This document shows positions 41,762 to 50,814 of a DNA stretch of 64,000 nucleotides, one piece after another (the stretch's first letter is position 1; every line of letters starts with the position of its first letter). This stretch comes from Treponema sp. (lineage in GTDB: Bacteria; Spirochaetota; Spirochaetia; Treponematales; Treponemataceae): contig JAHAZA010000010.1 of assembly GCA_018385415.1 (NCBI GenBank), positions 1-64,000 on the forward strand. Direction: 5' to 3'. The translations under genes were made by a program, and so were the position numbers. The notes below the pieces were generated by a model, which did no database searches, was not told where the DNA came from, and saw nothing but the letters and a program-made list of their open reading frames with translations.

Positions 41762-43477
41762 TTATTTTGAAACAATTTCACCTGCACGTTTAAGTGCATC
41801 TGTGATATTATCAAAAATGTTTTCACGGCCAAGCTTATCAGCCATTCCAGTTTTTTCACAAAGCATATAAGGCTGTGTATGAATTCCTGACAAAACAATT
41901 TTAATACCTTTTCTGTCGCAGGCTGCCTTACACTGTTCAAGTGCCTGAAGACCACCGGCATCAAGATAGATTGTATTACGCATTCTCAAAACAAGAACCT
42001 TTGCATCGGCCCCTGCCCTTTCTGTTGCAAGTTCAAATTTACGAACAGTACCAAAAAATAAAGGACCTTCAATTTCAAATACAAGAACACCTTTAGGAAT
42101 ATCAAGGTTTTCAGCAGGCTGATCTTTTTTAATTCCTCCAGTAATGATTGCACGTTCATCCTGAACGTTAGAGAGATCAATCATTTTCTTAATAAAGAAG
42201 AAGGCAGCAAGTCCAAGACCAACAGCAATGGCAACTGTAAGATCAACAAATACTGTAATAAGGAATGTTACAAAGAAAACACAAATGTCAGATTTCTGAC
42301 CTTTAAGCAATGCACGGATTGCAGGAAATCCTGCCATATTCCATGCAACGTTAATCAGGATTGCAGCAAGAGCGGGCATTGGAATAAAGGCTGCATACTT
42401 TCCGAAGAAAAGAAGAATCAAAAGTAATGTTAAAGCATGAATAATTCCAGCAACAGGTGTGCGCCCACCATTTTTAATATTTGTTGCAGTACGTGCAATT
42501 GCACCAGTAGCAGGAATTCCTCCGAATACAGGTGAAGCAATATTTGCAATACCCTGTGCGATAAGTTCTGTATTGGAATCATGTTTAGTACCGATCATTC
42601 CATCAGCAACAACGGCAGAAAGAAGTGATTCAATGGCAGCAAGAACTGCGATAGAAATTGCAGTTGGGAACAGATCTATGATTGTTTTAATATTGAAATC
42701 TGGTAGAGTTGGTTTCAACTCTCTGATTGATGGAATATCAAAATGTTTTGAACCGTCTGCAAAGGTACCGATTGTATCACAGTGAAGGTTACAGAATTTA
42801 CCAAGAAGAATTGAAGCAACAGTTGCTAACACGATTACAACAATACTTCCAGGAATTTTTTTTATGAACTTTGACCATACGAAAATGAATGCAAGACAGA
42901 TTGCTGCCATTGCTAAAGAATACCAGTTTACAGAAGCTGCAGATTTTACATAAACAATCATTTTTGGCAAGAAGTCACCAGGCATCTTTGTAAGGTTTTC
43001 GCCAAGTACCATCATTCCATTTGAAAAATCAGGACGAAGACCAAAGAAATCACCGATCTGACCTGATGCAATTACAACTGCAATACCAGCAGTAAATCCT
43101 GTTACAATTGTATATGGAATAAATTTTACAAGACCTCCCATTTTGAAAACGCCAAGTAAAATCAACATAATACCAGCCATAACAGTTGCTGTAGCAAGTC
43201 CACTTAAACCAAACTTAGCAACAACACCAAAAACGATTACCGCAAAAGCACCAGTAGGACCACCAATCTGAACACGGCTTCCACCAAATGCAGAAATACA
43301 AAAGCCTGCAATAATAGCTGTAAAAATACCTGCTGCAGGTCCAACCCCAGATGCGATAGCAAAAGCGATTGCAAGTGGTAACGCAACAATACCTACGATG
43401 ATACCAGCAACAAGATCGCTGACAAAGGTTTTACCATCGTAACTTTTAATTGTGTTTAAAATTTCAGGTTTAAACAT
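41762..43477 (-). CDS. SulP-family anion permease with STAS domain
   Basis: 571 residues. The SulP core has about 10-12 helices: DLVAGIIVGIVALPLAIAFAIASGVGP near residue 25, GPTGAFAVIV near 90, and GIANIASPVFGGIPATGAIARTATN near 315. The C-terminal STAS domain (about 455-565) has GVLVFEIEGPLFFG and RMRNTIYLDAGGLQALEQ. Family members carry sulfate, bicarbonate or dicarboxylates, so the substrate cannot be fixed. GAGG precedes the ATG. It is a single-gene unit. A GGAATTTTCC element lies in its leader (43505-43514). Confidence 0.93.
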   Translation of the reverse strand: MFKPEILNTIKSYDGKTFVSDLVAGIIVGIVALPLAIAFAIASGVGPAAGIFTAIIAGFCISAFGGSRVQIGGPTGAFAVIVFGVVAKFGLSGLATATVMAGIMLILLGVFKMGGLVKFIPYTIVTGFTAGIAVVIASGQIGDFFGLRPDFSNGMMVLGENLTKMPGDFLPKMIVYVKSAASVNWYSLAMAAICLAFIFVWSKFIKKIPGSIVVIVLATVASILLGKFCNLHCDTIGTFADGSKHFDIPSIRELKPTLPDFNIKTIIDLFPTAISIAVLAAIESLLSAVVADGMIGTKHDSNTELIAQGIANIASPVFGGIPATGAIARTATNIKNGGRTPVAGIIHALTLLLILLFFGKYAAFIPMPALAAILINVAWNMAGFPAIRALLKGQKSDICVFFVTFLITVFVDLTVAIAVGLGLAAFFFIKKMIDLSNVQDERAIITGGIKKDQPAENLDIPKGVLVFEIEGPLFFGTVRKFELATERAGADAKVLVLRMRNTIYLDAGGLQALEQCKAACDRKGIKIVLSGIHTQPYMLCEKTGMADKLGRENIFDNITDALKRAGEIVSK

Positions 43478-43535
43478 TTTTTCCTCAAATATTTTTCAGG
43501 GACAGGAATTTTCCAGCCCCAGACTTTTTTCTTTT

Positions 43536-44513
43536 CTAATTTACTCTGTTAATGATTTTACCGTTTAAGAAAGAACGGAGATTTTCAACAGCAATGTCCA
43601 GAAGCCGAACACGAGTTTCTTTTGCTGCCCATGCAACATGTGGAGTAACTACACAGTTTGGTGCATTTAACAGAGGGCAGTCTTTAGACATAGGCTCCTC
43701 AGAAAGAACATCTGCAGCAAAACCAGAAAGAGTTTTATCTTCAAGAGCTTTTCTAACAGCCTCTTCATCAATCAAAGCACCTCGGGCTGTATTAACAAGA
43801 AGAGCACCTTTCTTTATCTTCTTCAATGATTCCGCATTTATAAGTTTATTATTATCTTTTGTTAACGGACAATGAAGAGAGACAATATCACTTGAAGAAA
43901 GAAGTTCATCCAGTGAAACAGCCCTTACCTTTTCATCATCACGTGCGTTTGCATTATATTCATCAATACGGAAAGCAGAACGAGTATTTACAATTACCTT
44001 CATTCCAAAACTTGAAGCAATGCGGGCAACTCTCTGACCGATTGAACCGAATCCGATTAGACCTATTGTCTTTCCATAAAGTTCAGTTAAAGGCTGTACC
44101 CAGTAACAAAAGTCTGGAGATTTAATCCAGTCTCCATTCATTACTGATTTTGAATGAGCATTGACGGCGTTGTAAAATTCCATAATCAAAGCAAATACAT
44201 GCTGGGCAACTGCCATTGTACTGTAAGAAGGAATATTTGTTACAACAATTCCAAGGTCGCGAGCGGCTTCAATATCAACAACATTGTACCCTGTTGCAAA
44301 AACCCCAATGTATTTTAGATTTTTGCACTGAGAAAGAATTTCTCGAGTAAGATTTACTTTATTAAGAAACACGTAATCTGCGTCACGGATGCGTTCTAAT
44401 GTAAGCTCAGGCTGTGTACGTGGATAATATGTAACTTCACCAAATTCTTTTAAAACATCATAAGAAAGGTCACCTGGATTCAAAGCGTGACCGTCAAGGA
44501 TTACGATTTTCAT
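43536..44513 (-). CDS. D-2-hydroxyacid dehydrogenase (glycerate dehydrogenase-like)
   Basis: 325 residues from ATG 44513. Upstream in-frame residues lie in the promoter. NAD-binding LIGFGSIGQRVARIASSFGM, catalytic Arg in VNTARGALIDEEAV, Glu in LSEEPM, and catalytic His in TPHVAWAAKETRVRLL are present. Such enzymes interconvert hydroxypyruvate and D-glycerate or similar pairs. It starts without a Shine-Dalgarno, and a promoter puts the transcript start at the ATG. A terminator and a secreted-protein gene lie upstream. Confidence 0.9.
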   Translation of the reverse strand: MKIVILDGHALNPGDLSYDVLKEFGEVTYYPRTQPELTLERIRDADYVFLNKVNLTREILSQCKNLKYIGVFATGYNVVDIEAARDLGIVVTNIPSYSTMAVAQHVFALIMEFYNAVNAHSKSVMNGDWIKSPDFCYWVQPLTELYGKTIGLIGFGSIGQRVARIASSFGMKVIVNTRSAFRIDEYNANARDDEKVRAVSLDELLSSSDIVSLHCPLTKDNNKLINAESLKKIKKGALLVNTARGALIDEEAVRKALEDKTLSGFAADVLSEEPMSKDCPLLNAPNCVVTPHVAWAAKETRVRLLDIAVENLRSFLNGKIINRVN

Positions 44514-44520
44514 GGCTGGT

Positions 44521-44549
44521 AGTATAGAACAAAATTGAATTTTGTGCAA
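44521..44549 (-). promoter_or_regulatory. Leaderless-type promoter of the hydroxyacid dehydrogenase gene
   Basis: Minus strand: TTGCAC (44544-44549), 17 bp, TATACT (44521-44526). The start is expected at 44513-44514, the first base of the ATG or one before it. No ribosome site. Confidence 0.6.
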
Positions 44550-44581
44550 AAGGGTGCGGAATTTCGAATTCCCATCAAGGC

Positions 44582-44623
44582 ATAAAAAAGCCTGACTCAC
44601 TTCAACAGCAAATCAGGCTTTTA
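44582..44623. terminator. Terminator, copy 1 of a 42-bp direct repeat
   Basis: AAAAGCCTGA and TCAGGCTTTT form a stem, with A and T runs on either side, so it can work in both directions. It follows the stop of the secreted-protein gene (44628). It is identical but for one base (C instead of T at the ninth base after the stem start) to the copy at 45411-45452. Confidence 0.9.
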
Positions 44624-44627
44624 TGAA

Positions 44628-45386
44628 TTATTCAAAAGTAAAATAAAGTCGGTTTTTCTTTACACCTGCATAAACATTATTTACTTTGTCGTTATCTGTT
44701 AAAACATAAAAGTTTTTATATTTCATCATTATTGGATAAAGATTATAGAATTCATTACATATCCCAGGCTGCTGCAAATAGCCTCCACCCAGAAACCTGA
44801 TTTTTCCGTCAGCTGTTTCGCCATATATTCTATAAGAAAAAAAACCGTATTCTGAGGAATTAATAAAATAAAAATTATAAAAGTTTATTCTTTCTCTAAG
44901 ACCTGTATTTGTTCGAACCAAATAATAGGATTCCGACATATCTCCTAACATCCGAATTTGTTCACAATCAATTTTCATTCCATCCCTTACAGGATCTGAT
45001 TTCTCCGTTTTATTTGTTAAAACAATATACATATCACTATTTCTTACACCACAATCAACATTTATACCTGAAACAGAGACATCAACTTTTACCTGATTGT
45101 ATTTACTGAGAAAATCTTCATAAAACGATCCCAATGGGATTTCTTCAAAACCAGTCTTAGAAATTTCATGAAGTTTTGAATGAACATACCTTGCGGCGAG
45201 CACAGTTTCCGAATCATTTACAAGATAGATTGAAACAAGATATTTCTCCGTCGTAGTATAGTCAGATATTATGATTTTATCGTTTACCTTTAATTCTGCA
45301 ATATCAAAAACATATGAATTCTCTAAAGCAAAACATAAAGACATACTTAAGCAAACCATAAAGAATAAAAGACTCAATTTTTTCAT
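44628..45386 (-). CDS. Secreted protein of unknown function
   Basis: 252 residues with a classical signal peptide (KKLSLLFFMVCLSMSLCFA, cleavage probably before LEN) and a GGAG site before ATG. The mature part is rich in beta-like segments (YVFDIAELKVNDKIIISDYT, RIYGETADGKIRFLGGG), with Tyr, Asn and Asp frequent, and no cofactor motif. I do not recognise the family. It sits alone between two copies of one terminator, so it is transcribed by itself and looks like a later insertion between the dehydrogenase and phosphorylase genes. Confidence 0.75.
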   Translation of the reverse strand: MKKLSLLFFMVCLSMSLCFALENSYVFDIAELKVNDKIIISDYTTTEKYLVSIYLVNDSETVLAARYVHSKLHEISKTGFEEIPLGSFYEDFLSKYNQVKVDVSVSGINVDCGVRNSDMYIVLTNKTEKSDPVRDGMKIDCEQIRMLGDMSESYYLVRTNTGLRERINFYNFYFINSSEYGFFSYRIYGETADGKIRFLGGGYLQQPGICNEFYNLYPIMMKYKNFYVLTDNDKVNNVYAGVKKNRLYFTFE

Positions 45387-45410
45387 TAAATACTCCTTTC
45401 TCCAATTCTA

Positions 45411-45452
45411 ATAAAAAAGCCTGACTTACTTCAACAGCAAATCAGGCTTTTA
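45411..45452. terminator. Terminator, copy 2 of a 42-bp direct repeat (ends the GH94 gene)
   Basis: Same stem as at 44582-44623 with one mismatch. It lies 20 bp after the GH94 stop codon, so it is probably the original terminator of that gene. Confidence 0.9.
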
Positions 45453-45471
45453 AAATTCCTATCAAAAAATT

Positions 45472-47895
45472 CTACAATCTTTCCACAGGAACTTCACGGG
45501 CATCGCGTCCCATATAAGCAACGATGTTAGTGCCGTCTTTTATAATATCAACTGGAATTACAGCAGCATCAACACGCTGACCGTCAACTTCAATGTATTC
45601 AACACCTTTGTTGATGTGCTGTGGGTTCTTAACTTCAATGTTAAGATTCATACCACGCCAGCGACGCTGTACATTAAATCCATCCCATTCGTGAGGAATA
45701 CATGGATCGATGAGAAGTCCATCATACTGTGGACGGATTCCGAGAATATACTGTGTTGTTGAGTAATAGTTCCATGTAGCAGCTCCAGAAAGCCAGCTTA
45801 CACGAGTATTTCCGGCACGAGGGCTGTAAGTTGAATAAGTTGTCTGACCTACAACGTATGGTTCTGACTGGCGGATTTCTGCCTTGTCGTTATACGAAGC
45901 AGGAAGTGCTGCCTTACAATATTCGTATGCACGGTCACCGTTACCCATGAGAGCTTCTGCAATAACGCCCCATCCCTGTGTATGGTTAAAGATACCTGCG
46001 TTTTCTTTTATTCCAGGATTGAATACAACTGAACTCATTACGCTTGAAGAAGCCATTACAAATGGTGGAGCACAAAGCATAAGTCCGTAAGGTGTTGCAA
46101 GTTTTTCCTTTACTGTTTCAAGACATTTTTTTGCCTGTTCTGGAGTTGCAGCATTACTCAATACTGACCAAACCTGAGTATTGAAGTAAACCTGTCCTTC
46201 TTCCATTGTCTTTGTTCCATAAACAAGGCCATTTTCTGTAATAGCCCAGATGAACCATTCGCCGTCCCAGCATTTTGCCTGGATTGCTTTATCAAGCTTA
46301 TCACGTTCAATCAAAGCCCATTCACTTTCTGCCTTGTTTCCAAGACGAAGAGAAATATCAGAATAAGTTGTAAGTCCGAGACGAAGCTGGAATGCAACGA
46401 AAAGACTTTCACCTTTGTATCCAAGTTTAAGACAGTCATTCCAGTCAGCTAAAAGTCCACAAGGGAGTCCGTTAGCTCCCATTCTTTCAAGGTTGAACAG
46501 GAGAGCCTGTTTCAAGTGTCCGTAAACTGTATCTTCGCCTTCATCGCCGTATGGTACGACTTTATTAAGGAAATCCCACTTACCAGTTTCTGCGATAAAT
46601 GCAGGAACTGAATTAAAGAACCACAAACAGTCATCTGAACGGAATTCCTCTGGCTTTGGAGCTTTTTCGTGTCCAGGGTTATGATCCTTTGTAATTACAG
46701 GAATTGCACCACCACATCTAACCTGACCTGAAAGCATGCGGATAAGACGTTCTTCTGCTTCTTCAGGAATTGCAGCTGCAACACCAAGAATGTCCTGAAC
46801 TGAATCGCGGTAACCAAGACCATCGCGTTCTCCATTATATACGAGAGAAGCTGCACGGCTCCAGGCAAATGTAATAAGACAGTTGTAAAGTCCCCATACA
46901 TTGATTGTGTGGTTGATGTCTTCATCAGGTGTCTTTGCAATGAATGAACCAAGACGGGCATGCCATGTATCTTTCAATTTCTGAAGTTCTTCATCAGCGC
47001 GAGAAGCATTACCGAATTCTTTTACGATAGGTTCACCATGTGCCCATGCATCACCGATACCGAACATAACGATTACTTCTTTTGATTCGCCTGGATTGAG
47101 AGAGATTTCTGTTTCCATAGAACCACAGATGTTGTCACCGTATGCAAGTGAGTTTGTACACTTTCCGTTTTTAACTGCATCTGGATGTTCGTAGTTTCCG
47201 TAAGTTCCGATGAAAGCTTCGCGGCTTGTATCAAAACCAGTCAATGGCGAACCACAGAGTGCCATCCATGAATGCATTGCAGCTCCTCCGATTGGAGCTT
47301 CTGGATCCTGATGATACAAGTTGTCATGAATTGCAAAACGGAGCATGTTGTCTTTCTGTTCACCCTTTGAGATAAAAAGTGAATACTGAAGATTTACCTG
47401 ATCCTGTGTTGTTCCCCACTGGCTTGTAAGTTCACAATATGTGAATACAGAAAGCTTACGAGGTTTTGAACCTGTGTTAGTAAGCTTAAGGCGCCAGTAT
47501 TCAAAATTTTGATTAAGTGGAACGTAATATAAAGTTTCTGATTTGATGTCAGTATATTCAGATGTAATTTTTGTATATGCAGTACCATGGCGACATTCTG
47601 ATTTATACTGGTCAAGAGGTTTTCCTACTGGCTGCCATGATGCTGACCAGAAATCTCCTGATTCATTATCCCGCAAATAAAAATAGCGTCCTGGCTGATC
47701 CATTGGAACAGCATTAAAACGCAAACGCATAAAGCGCCCCTGTGCACCAGATTTGTAGAATCCGTATCCACCGGCATTGTTTGTGATTACAGCACCATAA
47801 ACTGTTGAACCAAGATAGTTCGACCAGCTTGAAGGAGTGTCCGGACGAGTAATTACATACTCTTTAGCTTCGTCATCGAAATAACCGTACTGCAT
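45472..47895 (-). CDS. GH94 family disaccharide phosphorylase (cellobiose/chitobiose-type)
   Basis: 807 residues, the normal family size. MQYGYFDDEAKEYVITRPDTP is the usual GH94 start, WSNYLGSTVYGAV and AGGYGFYKSGA follow, then a catalytic-region motif FRSDDCLWF with the general acid Asp, GLGYRDSVQDILG, and LLADWNDCLKLG. It cleaves a beta-linked disaccharide with phosphate to a sugar-1-phosphate and a sugar, saving ATP. The segment YLRDNESGDFWSASWQPVGKPL resembles the chitobiose-phosphorylase side from memory, but cellobiose or cellobionic acid are possible. No signal peptide. GAGG before ATG. Confidence 0.9.
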   Translation of the reverse strand: MQYGYFDDEAKEYVITRPDTPSSWSNYLGSTVYGAVITNNAGGYGFYKSGAQGRFMRLRFNAVPMDQPGRYFYLRDNESGDFWSASWQPVGKPLDQYKSECRHGTAYTKITSEYTDIKSETLYYVPLNQNFEYWRLKLTNTGSKPRKLSVFTYCELTSQWGTTQDQVNLQYSLFISKGEQKDNMLRFAIHDNLYHQDPEAPIGGAAMHSWMALCGSPLTGFDTSREAFIGTYGNYEHPDAVKNGKCTNSLAYGDNICGSMETEISLNPGESKEVIVMFGIGDAWAHGEPIVKEFGNASRADEELQKLKDTWHARLGSFIAKTPDEDINHTINVWGLYNCLITFAWSRAASLVYNGERDGLGYRDSVQDILGVAAAIPEEAEERLIRMLSGQVRCGGAIPVITKDHNPGHEKAPKPEEFRSDDCLWFFNSVPAFIAETGKWDFLNKVVPYGDEGEDTVYGHLKQALLFNLERMGANGLPCGLLADWNDCLKLGYKGESLFVAFQLRLGLTTYSDISLRLGNKAESEWALIERDKLDKAIQAKCWDGEWFIWAITENGLVYGTKTMEEGQVYFNTQVWSVLSNAATPEQAKKCLETVKEKLATPYGLMLCAPPFVMASSSVMSSVVFNPGIKENAGIFNHTQGWGVIAEALMGNGDRAYEYCKAALPASYNDKAEIRQSEPYVVGQTTYSTYSPRAGNTRVSWLSGAATWNYYSTTQYILGIRPQYDGLLIDPCIPHEWDGFNVQRRWRGMNLNIEVKNPQHINKGVEYIEVDGQRVDAAVIPVDIIKDGTNIVAYMGRDAREVPVERL

Positions 47896-48059
47896 TTAAT
47901 CCTCATTATGTTACAGGGGGAATTTTCACCACCTGCAGTTAGTTGATATTTTAAATTAATGTTACAATGAAAAAATATTTTTATCAAGGAATTTTAATAA
48001 AGATTAAAATATCCGAGAAAAAATTTTCCGCACTTCAAAATTCCTTTAAATCAATAAAA

Positions 48060-48088
48060 TTGACCCTATGGGAATTTCTTTCTATAAT
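48060..48088 (+). promoter_or_regulatory. Leaderless-type promoter of the CYTH-domain gene
   Basis: TTGACC (48060-48065), 17 bp, perfect TATAAT (48083-48088). The expected start is exactly 48095, the A of the ATG. No ribosome site. Confidence 0.72.
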
Positions 48089-48094
48089 ATTAAT

Positions 48095-48682
48095 ATGTAC
48101 GAAATTGAACTTAAAGCACATGTCCCAGATCGGAAGGTTGTGATAGAAAAAATCAATTCCTTTGCAACTTTTCTCGGAACCACAATCAAAGATGATACTT
48201 ACTTTCATTTTCAGTACAATGATTCAGACAAGCATCTAACCTGCAGAATCAGGCATGAGGTTTACACATTCCCGGATGGTAAAACTAAAATCCAGGATGT
48301 TCTTACATACAAAACAAAAAAAAAGAAAACTGACGAAAACGGTTCAGCTTACGAAGTAAATGAAGAAAATGAATCCATCCTTTCTGACTCAGCTTCTGTC
48401 ATAAAACTGCTTGTTGATACCGGATACACAAAATCCTATAGTAAACATAAAGATGTCATGCAATGGATAACCTCTACAGAATATGGTCAGGCGCATCTTG
48501 AGCTTTGTAACATTCCTCAGCTGGGAGATTTTCTTGAAATTGAAATCGTAACAGAAACATGCACAAACGAAGACGGTATCAGAGATAGACTTAAATCACT
48601 GATAGAACAATCAGGAATCCCACTTTCGAATATAGAAGAACGATATTACAGCGAGCTTTTAAAGCTTGCAAAAGGAGAATAA
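48095..48682 (+). CDS. CYTH-domain protein (class IV adenylate cyclase / triphosphatase type)
   Basis: 195 residues from the ATG at 48095. An in-frame ATG at 48068 lies inside the promoter. The CYTH signature EIELKAHV starts it; LTCRIRHEVY, LTYKTKKKK and a late LELCNIPQLGDFLEIEI pattern give the barrel of charged strands. The CyaB-like group may make cAMP or hydrolyse inorganic or nucleoside triphosphates, and the reaction cannot be chosen here. The DUF975-like gene begins 3 bp after it. Confidence 0.85.
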   Translation: MYEIELKAHVPDRKVVIEKINSFATFLGTTIKDDTYFHFQYNDSDKHLTCRIRHEVYTFPDGKTKIQDVLTYKTKKKKTDENGSAYEVNEENESILSDSASVIKLLVDTGYTKSYSKHKDVMQWITSTEYGQAHLELCNIPQLGDFLEIEIVTETCTNEDGIRDRLKSLIEQSGIPLSNIEERYYSELLKLAKGE

Positions 48683-48685
48683 AAA

Positions 48686-49645
48686 ATGTTCAGCATCAAT
48701 CAATGCAAACTTCAGGCAAAACAACAGCTTAAAGGAAACACAGGTCCTCTTATGAATGCAAGCCTTATAATGTTTGCAATTTCTGCAATGCTTGCTCTTA
48801 CAAATTCAAGAATAAGTCAGGTAATGCCGTTTATGACTTTTTCATTCAGAGTAATTCAATTTTGTATTACATCTATTCTTGGATTTGCCCTCACCTATCT
48901 GGCAATGAAGCTTGTTAAAACACGAACTTCAAGTTTTACTGACTATCAGATTGGTCTTACAAAAATCAAACCAGCTCTTTTAGGAAATCTCTGGCACACA
49001 TTGTTCTTAACTCTCTGGAAATTAATTTTTATCGTTCCAATTTCCATTATTATTTCAATTCCTTTTTCAATAGCAATTTTCAATGTATTAGATTTAGGAA
49101 ACATCGATTGGACAACTGTAGATCCTAACAGATTTGCTCCTGAGAATTTTAATATTGAAGAAATGTCACAGAATATTCTCAATGAGGTACAGCAGTTTTT
49201 TGAAACTCATTATGTTCTTGCAATTTTACTCGGACTTTTATTTATCGGCCTTGCGATTATTACAATAATCAAAGGCATCCAATATTCCCAGATGTTCATG
49301 GTACTTGCAGAATCAGCTCTCGAAAATAAAAAAGTTTCAGTTCCAAAAGCAATGAATTTAAGCAAAGAGTTAACTAAAGGCAAGAAAGGAAAGCTTTTTG
49401 TTTTCTATTTGAGCTTTATTGGATGGATTTCTTTAGCCTGTCTTCCTGTATTTATTTTAGCAATTTTAAAAGAAAGTCATGTCCTTGAAAGTGAAATGCT
49501 GTTTACAACACTTGTTTCGTTAACAGTAAGTTTGGGATGTACTTTACTTTTACCATACATCCGCACATCATTTGTAAATGCATACGGCTTTCTCAAAGAA
49601 GAAGCTATCAACTCAGGAAAATTGAACCTGGAAGATTTTGAATAA
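48686..49645 (+). CDS. DUF975-like integral membrane protein
   Basis: 319 residues with AAAGGAG before the ATG. The start FSINQCKLQAKQQLKGNTGP resembles DUF975 proteins, followed by about six hydrophobic helices in pairs and a loop of about 40 acidic residues (TVDPNRFAPENFNIEEMS) between helices. The helix near residue 190-215 and the segment MVLAESALENKKVSVPKAMNL fit the family. Function is unknown. It lies between the CYTH gene and sppA, with short gaps on both sides. Confidence 0.75.
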   Translation: MFSINQCKLQAKQQLKGNTGPLMNASLIMFAISAMLALTNSRISQVMPFMTFSFRVIQFCITSILGFALTYLAMKLVKTRTSSFTDYQIGLTKIKPALLGNLWHTLFLTLWKLIFIVPISIIISIPFSIAIFNVLDLGNIDWTTVDPNRFAPENFNIEEMSQNILNEVQQFFETHYVLAILLGLLFIGLAIITIIKGIQYSQMFMVLAESALENKKVSVPKAMNLSKELTKGKKGKLFVFYLSFIGWISLACLPVFILAILKESHVLESEMLFTTLVSLTVSLGCTLLLPYIRTSFVNAYGFLKEEAINSGKLNLEDFE

Positions 49646-49661
49646 TTAAAGGGATAAAAAT

Positions 49662-50753
49662 ATGACAGAAAACAAACCACCTGTACAACAGAATCCTAAT
49701 CCATCTGATAAGAAAAAAAAGAAAAGTGCTGCAGGATTAATCATTTTAATCATATGTATCGTTCTTACAGCATTATTTACTTTACTTACAGTTCTTCCCC
49801 ATCCGTCTCTTTCAGATTCTGATGATATGATTTCTCAAGATACAACTTCCTCTAATCAGGGAATTTTTGCATCAATGCTTTTCGGTTCTCAAAAAGAAAA
49901 AAAAGTAGTTCCAACTGGAGATTATATCGCAAGAATTTTCATCACTGGTGTTATCGAAGAAGAAAACAAATCTTACAGCCAGAAATGGTTATTGGAAACA
50001 ATCAAGGAACTTGAAAAGGATGAAAGAAACAAAGGTATCATGCTTATCCTGGATTCTCCAGGAGGCGCAGTTTACGAATCTGACGAAGTATATCTTGCAT
50101 TATCACACTATCAGTCAACACGCAAGCCTGTCTGGTCTTACATGACTCATTTGGCTGCCAGCGGAGCTTATTATATTTCCTGTGGTTCAGAATATGTGTG
50201 CGCAAACAGAAATACACTTACAGGCTCAATCGGAGTCATTGCAGGTCAGTCAGTTGATGCCACAGAATTAATGAACAATGTAGGAATTAAATCAAAAACA
50301 TTCACTGCAGGCAGAAACAAAAACATGCTGAACTTCAACTGTCCTCTTACTGAAGAACAGGAAGCCATCATGCAGTCAATTGCCGACGAATGCTACGACC
50401 AGTTTACAACAATTGTTGCAATCAATCGTGGGCTTGATAAAGACTATGTTGAAAAACTTGCAGACGGAAGAATATATACTGCAAAGCAGGCTTTAGACTT
50501 AAAATTGATTGATAAAATCTGTTCTTACGACGAAGCCATTAACGCAATGAAATCAAAATATCAGTTTATTGGAGTTGAAGTTTTTGATTACAAATATTCC
50601 CCAAAAGCAACCTGGATGGATATATTAAGAGGTGCAATTTCTGATATTAAACCATTAACACAATCAAAAGAAGAAAATCTGATTGAACTTGTTTCACCTT
50701 CAATAAAATACCCAGCATATATCTACAACCAGTCTTTACATTCAACGAAATAA
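49662..50753 (+). CDS. sppA: Signal peptide peptidase SppA (S49)
   Basis: 363 residues. A single N-terminal anchor (about residues 21-45) is followed by the S49 protease domain. The catalytic Ser is in LAASGAYYIS and the Lys dyad partner in TAGRNKNMLN; the block ANRNTLTGSIGVIAGQ is also characteristic. The half-size form acts as a ring of several subunits on the outer face of the membrane and clears cleaved signal peptides. AAAGGGA precedes the ATG. It ends at a strong terminator. Confidence 0.93.
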   Translation: MTENKPPVQQNPNPSDKKKKKSAAGLIILIICIVLTALFTLLTVLPHPSLSDSDDMISQDTTSSNQGIFASMLFGSQKEKKVVPTGDYIARIFITGVIEEENKSYSQKWLLETIKELEKDERNKGIMLILDSPGGAVYESDEVYLALSHYQSTRKPVWSYMTHLAASGAYYISCGSEYVCANRNTLTGSIGVIAGQSVDATELMNNVGIKSKTFTAGRNKNMLNFNCPLTEEQEAIMQSIADECYDQFTTIVAINRGLDKDYVEKLADGRIYTAKQALDLKLIDKICSYDEAINAMKSKYQFIGVEVFDYKYSPKATWMDILRGAISDIKPLTQSKEENLIELVSPSIKYPAYIYNQSLHSTK

Positions 50754-50767
50754 AGTTCAACTGTTTA

Positions 50768-50813
50768 AAAACAAAAAACTGCATTTGCTCTTCAAGCACA
50801 ATGCAGTTTTTTT
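50768..50813. terminator. Bidirectional terminator between sppA and the HTH-receiver gene
   Basis: AAAAAACTGCATT pairs with AATGCAGTTTTTT over a short loop. It serves sppA and the gene ending at 50815 on the other strand. Confidence 0.87.
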
Positions 50814-50814
50814 A

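Noticed and set aside
48068..48094. Upstream ATG for the CYTH gene
   Set aside because: It lies between the -35 and -10 boxes, so it would not be in the mRNA.
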